A DNA stretch of 17,155 nt, taken from assembly GCA_963532875.1 (NCBI GenBank), contig CAUSLO010000027.1, positions 1 through 17,155 on the forward strand. The letters run 5' to 3'. The notes under the pieces were generated by a model, which saw nothing but the letters and a program-made list of their open reading frames with translations, did no database searches and was not told the origin of the DNA. Numbering within the stretch: the stretch's first letter is position 1; every line of letters begins with the position of its first letter. Below, in pieces: positions 1 to 6,117 of the stretch. A program made the position numbers and the translations under genes. The stretch comes from CAUTUX01 sp963532875. Lineage in GTDB: Bacteria > Bacillota > Clostridia > Christensenellales > CAG-917.

Positions 1-50
1 TTTACTGGGGTTTTCGTGGGTTGGTGTGCCCACAACTGTCAAAGATGAGA
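1..50. repeat. Left arm of window-spanning inverted repeat (possible mobile-element end)
   Basis: Aligned without gaps to the reverse complement of 17104-17153, 39 of 50 positions match. The innermost 14 bases (TGTCAAAGATGAGA, 37-50) and the outermost 7 (TTTACTG, 1-7) match perfectly. Similarity stops just after position 50. The arm also contains a short GTGGG/CCCAC inverted repeat. An insertion-sequence end is the simplest reading, but no transposase is visible and the family cannot be named. Confidence 0.6.
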
Positions 51-155
51 ATATATATTTAAAAGAATATCACAATAAAACGAAAAAAAAAATAAATTGA
101 TCATAACCCCCCAAAATTGGGGCAAAAAAAGAAGGTTAATTTTTTAATTTTCATA

Positions 156-184
156 TTGAGATTTTATCTTTAAATTGCTAAAAT
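156..184 (+). promoter_or_regulatory. Extended -10 promoter for the ppx-maf-mreB-like operon
   Basis: TTGAGA at 156-161 is followed after 17 bases by TAAAAT at 179-184. TGC immediately precedes the -10, giving the extended form TGCTAAAAT. Transcription should begin near 191, leaving a leader of about 28 bases with AAGGAG at 208-213 before the ATG at 219. This supports 219 rather than the in-frame TTG at 189 as the start of the first gene. Confidence 0.65.
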
Positions 185-218
185 ACTTTTGATTGCTTAT
201 TGGAATCAAGGAGACAGT

Positions 219-1742
219 ATGGAAAAAATAGGAATCATAGATATTGGTTCAAATTCGGCAAGACTAGTTTTGGTAAATGTTCTTGATGGTGGTTTTTTTG
301 TAGTCTTTGATGAAGTTAAAGAAAGCATCAGACTTGGGCAAGATTTAGATTGGAATGGTGATGGATTTATCAAACCCCATCGTATTGATCAAACAATTAA
401 AACTTTAACAATGTTTAGAAAACTTTGTGAGGCAAACAAGGTTGATAAAATTTACGCATACGCAACATCCGCAGTGCGAAGAGCAAAAAATCAAAAGAGT
501 TTTTTAGATGAAGTTACAATGACATGTGGAATTAAAATTAAAGTATTAAGTGTTGAAGAACATACAATGCTTATATACAATGGTGTAATAAACTCAATGG
601 ATATCAACAAGGGGTTTGTAATGGAAATGGGCGGAGGCTCAACAACATTATTCCATTATAATCGTAGGGCACTTATCGACAGTGTATCTATTCCATACGG
701 AACAGTAACTATGACCGATATGGTCAAGGATATTGAAGACCCAGTAGAGAGAAATAAAAAAATAGAAGAATTCATGAAAAAGGAATTCGCAAAGATAGAA
801 TGGCTTAAAGACATAGACAAGGATGCAACATTCATTGGAATTGGTGGAGCGTTCAGAAATTTGGGAAGAATTTCTAGGTTAATTAGAAAATATCCATTCA
901 ATATGACACACAACTATGAGATGTCCATGAAAGACTTTAAAACAATACATGAGACGATTAGACAACTTGATATAAACAGCACAATGCAAATTAAAGGGTT
1001 ATCTCAAGGAAGAGCAGATATATTCCCATCAGCGTTGGGCATTATGAATGCGTTGTTTGATAATTTCGATTTCAACAAGATAACAATCGGTGGATGTGGC
1101 TTAAGAGAAGGAGCAATGTTTAGGTATGCCTCACCATATGTTTGTGATAGACCTTTGCCAGACATTCTAGGACATTCTCTCTATACACACATGAAATACT
1201 TTGATTTAAATATCTCTCATGCAGAATATGTTTATGACTTAGCAATGCAGTTGTTTAAGCAAATAAAGGTATTACACAAAATGCCTCGTAGCTGTCAGAA
1301 AATTTTAAGGACTGCAGCTTTATTATCCGATAGCGGAATGAAAATAAAATTCTACAATTACAAGAATCACAGTGGATATATTATTCTAAACAGCAACATA
1401 TATGGTCTTTCACATAAAGACATGTTAATGGCATCTGTTGTTGTTCAAGGTAGACCAAAAGAAGCAATTAGCAAAGAAGATATAATCAAGTATCGTGAGT
1501 TAATTGATGAGACCGATGTTTCTTATATTAAACAATTGAATGTATTGCTAAGAATAGCAAAAGCATTTGATCGTAGCATGAGCCAAACCATTACAGGAAT
1601 GACATGCGATATATTAGGTGATAGCGTAATCATCAAGACAGAACAAAAAGAAGGAGCAGATTGCTCAATAGAGATTAAAGCAGCACTGACAGTTGCAAAT
1701 GACTTTAGAAACGCATTTGGCAAAGGGCTTGAAATTCTCTAG
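219..1742 (+). CDS. Ppx/GppA family exopolyphosphatase / guanosine pentaphosphate phosphohydrolase
   Basis: A 507-residue ASKHA-fold phosphatase expected to hydrolyse inorganic polyphosphate or pppGpp in the cytoplasm. The phosphate-1 motif IGIIDIGSNSARL lies at residues 4-16, ATSAVRRAKN at 82-91, the region of the catalytic glutamate at SVEEH 111-115, and the phosphate-2 motif MEMGGGSTTL at 135-144. The C-terminal third resembles the HD-like domain of long Ppx proteins (AALLSDSG at 366-373, then HSGYIILNSNIYGLS), but the His of the usual HD/HE pair is Ser370, so that domain is probably not a metal-dependent hydrolase. ATG 219 is chosen because AAGGAG lies 5 bases upstream; an in-frame TTG at 189 lies at or before the predicted transcript start. 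It heads an operon and overlaps maf. No polyphosphate kinase gene is nearby, so Ppx and GppA activity cannot be separated. Confidence 0.92.
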   Translation: MEKIGIIDIGSNSARLVLVNVLDGGFFVVFDEVKESIRLGQDLDWNGDGFIKPHRIDQTIKTLTMFRKLCEANKVDKIYAYATSAVRRAKNQKSFLDEVTMTCGIKIKVLSVEEHTMLIYNGVINSMDINKGFVMEMGGGSTTLFHYNRRALIDSVSIPYGTVTMTDMVKDIEDPVERNKKIEEFMKKEFAKIEWLKDIDKDATFIGIGGAFRNLGRISRLIRKYPFNMTHNYEMSMKDFKTIHETIRQLDINSTMQIKGLSQGRADIFPSALGIMNALFDNFDFNKITIGGCGLREGAMFRYASPYVCDRPLPDILGHSLYTHMKYFDLNISHAEYVYDLAMQLFKQIKVLHKMPRSCQKILRTAALLSDSGMKIKFYNYKNHSGYIILNSNIYGLSHKDMLMASVVVQGRPKEAISKEDIIKYRELIDETDVSYIKQLNVLLRIAKAFDRSMSQTITGMTCDILGDSVIIKTEQKEGADCSIEIKAALTVANDFRNAFGKGLEIL

Positions 1743-2283
1743 ACAGATAATATTAGCATCTAACTCACCAAGGCGAGTTGAGATACTAAAAAGTTTATGC
1801 ATACAGTTTGAACAAAAAAGTTTAAACGTTGCTGAAGAAACAAATGAAACCAAACCGTCAAAGATGGTTGTTGATGTAGCGTTTAAAAAAGGCGTTGATG
1901 TTGCAGAACAAAACAAAGACGCTTTAATAATTTCTGCAGATACAATTGTTTTTCGGAAGAAAGTATATACAAAGCCAAAAGACACGAATGATGCTTTTAA
2001 TATGCTTAAGGAATTAAACAACAAGTGGCATAGTGTTTATACAGGCGTTTGTTTATTTTTCGGCGGAACGGTTAAGAAGTTTTCAGTCAGGACTCTTGTT
2101 AAAGTAAATAACTTGTCTGACGAAGACATAAAGAGATATATAAGCGACTTTAACCCATTAGATAAGGCTGGAGCGTATGGGATACAAGATGGAGTTATTG
2201 TAAAAAAATATATAGGTTCTTATCAAAATATTGTTGGGTTACCAATAGAAAAATTGATAAAACACCTAAAAATAGCGGATTAG
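1699..2283 (+). CDS. maf: Maf family nucleoside triphosphate pyrophosphatase
   Basis: A 194-residue protein of normal Maf length. Maf proteins hydrolyse dTTP, UTP or modified NTPs to monophosphates and are linked to septum inhibition in Bacillus. Visible signatures are SNSPRR at 21-26, ISADTIVF with catalytic Asp81, KPKDTNDAFNML followed by WHSVYTGV, and DKAGAYGIQD...GSYQNIVGLPIEKL near the C-terminus. The pattern fits the YhdE (dTTPase/UTPase) branch. The start is uncertain: ATG 1699 lies inside the end of the upstream gene (44-base overlap) and has no clear ribosome binding site, so translational coupling is likely. In-frame TTG codons at 1717 and 1729 would give an N-terminus closer to the family norm. 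The next gene follows after 19 bases. Confidence 0.93.
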   Translation: MTLETHLAKGLKFSRQIILASNSPRRVEILKSLCIQFEQKSLNVAEETNETKPSKMVVDVAFKKGVDVAEQNKDALIISADTIVFRKKVYTKPKDTNDAFNMLKELNNKWHSVYTGVCLFFGGTVKKFSVRTLVKVNNLSDEDIKRYISDFNPLDKAGAYGIQDGVIVKKYIGSYQNIVGLPIEKLIKHLKIAD

Positions 2284-2302
2284 AATACCTAAAAGGTGGA
2301 AA

Positions 2303-3295
2303 ATGATAGAATTGTCGATAGACTTAGGAAGCAAATATTTTAGAGTAGCCCAACGAGGTGTAGGTATACTTTTGTCAGAGCCTTGCATAGCAATTGTAGA
2401 GAAATATAAGAACAAATATGAGATAGCCGATGCTGGATATGCTGCAGAAAGCATTATTAGCAAAGCAATGGGAGCAATACGAGTTGTTGAACCAGTTAAA
2501 GAAGGGATAATTGTTGATGAAGAGCTATTCATCAAGTTAATCAAGTATTTCTTCAAAAAGATTTATCCTAAAAAACTCGTAAAGCCAACAATTAAGGCAA
2601 TTATATCTATAACTTGCTCTATGTCTAACTCTGAGCGAAGAGTAGTTGAAAAATGTTTTTATAAAGCAGGGATAAAAGAAATTATTCTAGTTGAATCCCC
2701 GATATCTTTATTGGCTGAATCGAAAAGCGTTGGTGGTTTGTTTGTAGACATAGGTGGCGGGAAGACAGAAGTCTGTGCAGTTACCAATAGAGGAATAATA
2801 AATGGATATACAGTTAATATTGCAGGTGATGCATTCAATGAAGCCATAATAGATAAAGCAAATTTACAATATGGAGTAAAGATAGGTAAGAATACAATAG
2901 AGTCATTGAAGAAGTCAGCACTTTCCTTATACGTAAACGACGATGCTTCATATCCAATCACAGGTGGTGGAACTAGTGGTGAAATAAAAACACTAACCAT
3001 AACTGCAAAGTTTATGCGCGAAGCAGTAATTCCAAGGCTAAATGACATTATAGAAGTTATCATGCTTGTAATTTCAGAGACGGCACCTGAGTTATCTTCA
3101 GAGATTCTCAGAAAAGGAATTACCTTAACTGGAAATTCAGTAAATATTCCAGGACTAATAGACTATTTCAAAAAGGCACTTGAACTGCAAATCAATGTTC
3201 TATCAGATATTGATAACTCAGTGGTTTTGGGTGGAACAAAATTCTTTGATAATAAAAAAATCCTATCACAAATGTTAGGAGTGAAAATAATATGA
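2303..3295 (+). CDS. Divergent MreB-like bacterial actin
   Basis: A 330-residue actin/Hsp70-superfamily ATPase most like MreB. MreB polymerises under the membrane and organises lateral wall synthesis. It has an N-terminal ELSIDLGS (3-10, phosphate 1), LLSEPCIAIV (23-32), VVEPVKEGIIVDEE (61-74, like the MreB stretch before its first domain boundary), FVDIGGGKTEV (147-157, phosphate 2), VNIAGDAFNEAI (171-182) and GITLTGNSVNIPGL (272-285, adenosine motif). It departs from canonical MreB at DLGT-A-N-T (here DLGSKYFR), at the usual E-E-P-x-A-A-A-I-G segment (here VESPISLLAES) and at LTGGGA (here LTGNSV). A ribosome binding site lies in AAAAGGTGG just upstream, and the stop overlaps the next start by 4 bases. 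No mreC or mreD follows. It may be a specialised MreB/Mbl paralogue. Confidence 0.8.
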   Translation: MIELSIDLGSKYFRVAQRGVGILLSEPCIAIVEKYKNKYEIADAGYAAESIISKAMGAIRVVEPVKEGIIVDEELFIKLIKYFFKKIYPKKLVKPTIKAIISITCSMSNSERRVVEKCFYKAGIKEIILVESPISLLAESKSVGGLFVDIGGGKTEVCAVTNRGIINGYTVNIAGDAFNEAIIDKANLQYGVKIGKNTIESLKKSALSLYVNDDASYPITGGGTSGEIKTLTITAKFMREAVIPRLNDIIEVIMLVISETAPELSSEILRKGITLTGNSVNIPGLIDYFKKALELQINVLSDIDNSVVLGGTKFFDNKKILSQMLGVKII

Positions 3296-4131
3296 TTGCG
3301 AACAAAGTACTTAACAACGGATATAAAATGCCAGAGATAGGCTTTGGAACATATTTAACGCCCGACGGAGAAGTTTGTGCAGAGTCAGTCAAGTACGCAA
3401 TTAAATGTGGATATAGACATATAGATACTGCAGAATTTTATCAAAATGAAAGCGGAGTAGCAGAAGGTATTCATCGTTCAGGCATCAAGCGAGAAGAACT
3501 ATTCTTAACAACAAAGGTTTGGAATACAAATCAAGGATACGAGAAAACACTTCATTCATTTGAAGAATCTCTCAAAAGACTCAAAACAGACTACTTAGAC
3601 CTATATTTAATTCACTGGCCTTCACCAATAGCATTTCGGAAAGAGTTTCCAAAGATGTATGTTGAGACGTGGAGAGCATTTGAGAAGTTATATAAAGAGG
3701 GTAAAATCAAGTCAATCGGTGTGTGTAATTCGTTAAAACACCATCTTGAGGCATTAATAAAGCAAGCAGAAATTAAGCCAATGGTAAATCAAATAGAATT
3801 TCATGTTGGATATACACAATCTGAAGCAGTTAAGTATTCAGAAGATAACAATATAATCGTCCAAGCATGGGCTCCAATTGCAAGAGCAAATGAGTTTAAC
3901 AACAAATTAATAACCGAATTAGCAAAGAAATATGAAAAGACACCAGCACAAATCCTCATCAGATTCTGTTTGGATGAAGGAACAGTACCATTGCCAAAAT
4001 CAGTTCATAAAGAAAGGATAAAAGAGAACTTTGAAATTTTTGATTTCAATTTATCAAAAGAGGATATTCAAGTCTTAGAAAAATATAAAGGCAACGCATA
4101 TGGATCATTGCCAGATGTGGCGGAGTTTTGA
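3292..4131 (+). CDS. Aldo/keto reductase (NADPH-dependent)
   Basis: A 279-residue TIM-barrel oxidoreductase of the diketo-gulonate-reductase-like (AKR5) type, expected to reduce small carbonyls with NADPH in the cytoplasm. The catalytic tetrad is intact: Asp45 and Tyr50 in DTAEFYQNE, Lys75 in TTKVWN, and His108 in LIHWPSP. The cofactor signature PLPKSVHKERIKENFEIFDF is present near the C-terminus. The usual GVSNF is GVCNS here, a small deviation. The start overlaps the preceding stop as ATGA, with AGGAG at 3277-3281, and the stop shares one base with the following ATG, so it is translated as part of the operon. The physiological substrate cannot be read from the sequence. Confidence 0.93.
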   Translation: MIANKVLNNGYKMPEIGFGTYLTPDGEVCAESVKYAIKCGYRHIDTAEFYQNESGVAEGIHRSGIKREELFLTTKVWNTNQGYEKTLHSFEESLKRLKTDYLDLYLIHWPSPIAFRKEFPKMYVETWRAFEKLYKEGKIKSIGVCNSLKHHLEALIKQAEIKPMVNQIEFHVGYTQSEAVKYSEDNNIIVQAWAPIARANEFNNKLITELAKKYEKTPAQILIRFCLDEGTVPLPKSVHKERIKENFEIFDFNLSKEDIQVLEKYKGNAYGSLPDVAEF

Positions 4132-5078
4132 TGTATAACATTGGTGTAGATATCGGGGGTACAAATATTAAATGCGGACTTGTTGATGACAAGGGAAATA
4201 TTCTATACAAAGAAAAAATCAAAACAAAAAAACAAGTTGAGCCATCAGTATTAATCGCTGACATAGAAAGCATGATTCAATCAACCCTTATAAATGGAAA
4301 GGTTAAACTTTCTGAAATAAATTCTATAGGAATTGGTGTCCCTGGAATTTGTAACGAGAATGTTGGTGAAGTTCGATTCTGTGCAAATATTAATTTCAAA
4401 AATGTTCCATTGGTAGATATCTTGAGTAAAAAATTAAATTTCAAAAATATGTATCTAAGCAATGATGCTAACTGTGCAGTTCTTGCTGAAAGTTTATTTG
4501 GAGCAGCAAAAGGAAGTAAAGATTGCGTCCTCATAACCATTGGAACAGGAATAGGGACAGGAATCATTTCCGAAGGCAAATTTATAAAAGGAAGAGCAGG
4601 GCTAGGTGCAGAAGGTGGACATACAATAATTGAAATAGGTGGAAAAAAATGTGGTTGTAATGAATTAGGTCATTATGAAGCATATGCATCAACAACGGCA
4701 ATACTTAAACAGACCCAGGCAGCGATTGAAAAGAACCCTAATGGAATACTTGCAAAAATGGGTAAAGAGAAGGTTAGCGGATATACTGTATTTGAAGCAG
4801 AACGAGCGGGAGACAAAGAGGCGACAAAAGTCATTGATCAATTCCTAGAATATGTCGCTATAGGTGCTCAAAACTTTGCAGTGCTATTTGCCCCGGAATA
4901 TATAATTTTAGGCGGAGCCATTTCTAACGAAGGCGAAAGGCTAACTAAACCAGTTGAGAAATATCTTTCAGAACATTTATTCTTTAGAGGTCATGTTGAG
5001 ATACCAAAGGTGGTTACCTCAAATATAAAGAATGACGCAGGTATTATTGGAGCGGCATACTTATATACCCAAAGATGA
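4131..5078 (+). CDS. ROK family sugar kinase (glucokinase-like)
   Basis: A 315-residue ROK protein expected to phosphorylate glucose or a related hexose with ATP. It has DIGGTN at 7-12 (phosphate 1), IGIGVPGICN at 67-76, catalytic Asp112 in SNDANCAVLAE, and ITIGTGIGTGII at 136-146 (phosphate 2). The sugar- and zinc-binding block runs EGGH...CGCNELGHYEAYAS, with His164, Cys174, Cys176 and then His181 where most family members have a third Cys. A DNA-binding N-terminal domain is absent, so this is a kinase rather than a ROK repressor. ATG 4131 is preferred over the in-frame TTG at 4128 because GGAG at 4122-4125 is ideally spaced. The end overlaps the RNase-like gene by 4 bases. Confidence 0.93.
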   Translation: MYNIGVDIGGTNIKCGLVDDKGNILYKEKIKTKKQVEPSVLIADIESMIQSTLINGKVKLSEINSIGIGVPGICNENVGEVRFCANINFKNVPLVDILSKKLNFKNMYLSNDANCAVLAESLFGAAKGSKDCVLITIGTGIGTGIISEGKFIKGRAGLGAEGGHTIIEIGGKKCGCNELGHYEAYASTTAILKQTQAAIEKNPNGILAKMGKEKVSGYTVFEAERAGDKEATKVIDQFLEYVAIGAQNFAVLFAPEYIILGGAISNEGERLTKPVEKYLSEHLFFRGHVEIPKVVTSNIKNDAGIIGAAYLYTQR

Positions 5079-6073
5079 AGAAACTTTTATTTTATTCACA
5101 CGACGATATAACAATATGTAAAAAAGAAGACAACGGCAAAGAAGAGCATATTTCATCTTTCAAAACGTCAAATAGAATAGGGTCAATATATAAAGGTGTT
5201 GTTGTAAAATCATTTTCAAAATTAGGATACTGTTTTGTGGATATAGGTATCGGTGCAGAAGTTTTTTGTCCAGAAAAATTATCAAACGGCTACGAAGGTT
5301 TATTCCAAATAACGAAAAATCAAAAAGAAAATAAACCATGTGAGGCTACATCAAAACCATTTCTAATAAATAAATTCCTTAAGTTTCAACCAGGAATTGA
5401 ATCCAGGCTATCTCACAATATTAAAGAAAAAGAAGCCGTCAACTTATTAAAATACATACCTTTAAATGGATTCATAATTCGATCTTCGTCTCTAAAAGTA
5501 GACCCTAATCAACTAAACCTACAAGCAACAGCACTAACTATAAAATGGGAAGAAATTAAGCAAAAATCAGCAAAAGTAGGAAAAATAGGGGCTGTGTATA
5601 TACCCCTTGACCCAATTTTGGCAATGATTGCACGAGAAAACCCAGATTCACTAGAAACAAACAGCCTCGAAATATCAAAGAAATATCCAACCATACAATA
5701 CGACCCAAACATGAAATCCATATCTTTTGACAGAGTTGTTAAACTGCCAAATGGTGGGGAAATAGTGATAGACAAAACAGAAGCCATGTGGGTTATAGAT
5801 ATTAATTCATCAAATGCTTGCAAGTACAACAATTCACGAAATTCAGATGAAACCAATTCGCTAGCAGTTAAGGAAATAGCAAAAATACTAAGAGAGCGAT
5901 GCATCACAGGACAAGTAGTTATAGACTTCATCACAAGCACAAAAAAACAAATACCAAACTTGATTTTACAAATGAAAAGTGCAACTAGTGGAGACAGCGT
6001 TAATCAAACCAGTATCGTAATGTTGTCAGCATTTGTTATGTATCTGACACGAAGTGAAAATAACGATTATTAG
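5075..6073 (+). CDS. Short RNase E/G-like protein
   Basis: A 332-residue relative of RNase G, the 5'-end-sensing endoribonuclease that trims 16S rRNA and mRNA. An S1-like segment RIGSIYKGVV...GYCFVDIGIGAEVF spans about 34-66. The 5' sensor and core region is recognisable (PLNGFIIRSSS at 129-139; DPILAMIARENPD at 179-191). The catalytic site is kept: Asp242 and Asn244 in VIDINSS, and Asp284 in VVIDFITS, matching E. coli RNase E D303, N305 and D346. The protein ends soon after. It lacks the CxxC zinc-link needed for the tetramer interface and the small domain, whereas RNase G is near 490 residues. The usual KGxRxT segment before PG is also poorly kept. The DNA after the stop does not continue the family. 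It could be a minimal nuclease or a decaying gene, but the frame is open throughout. Confidence 0.78.
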   Translation: MKKLLFYSHDDITICKKEDNGKEEHISSFKTSNRIGSIYKGVVVKSFSKLGYCFVDIGIGAEVFCPEKLSNGYEGLFQITKNQKENKPCEATSKPFLINKFLKFQPGIESRLSHNIKEKEAVNLLKYIPLNGFIIRSSSLKVDPNQLNLQATALTIKWEEIKQKSAKVGKIGAVYIPLDPILAMIARENPDSLETNSLEISKKYPTIQYDPNMKSISFDRVVKLPNGGEIVIDKTEAMWVIDINSSNACKYNNSRNSDETNSLAVKEIAKILRERCITGQVVIDFITSTKKQIPNLILQMKSATSGDSVNQTSIVMLSAFVMYLTRSENNDY

Positions 6074-6117
6074 AAAAATCAATTTAATGATATTCTTGAT
6101 ATGTTTAGAGATTAAAA

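Noticed and set aside
107..123. CCCC/GGGG inverted repeat as an intrinsic terminator or element end
   Set aside because: The stem is only 4-6 bases. It is followed by A residues on the + strand and by no T-tract on the - strand, so it does not look like a terminator.
189..218. TTG 189 as the start of the Ppx/GppA gene
   Set aside because: It lies at or before the predicted transcript start, adds ten residues with no family similarity, and lacks a ribosome binding site, whereas ATG 219 has AAGGAG at ideal spacing.
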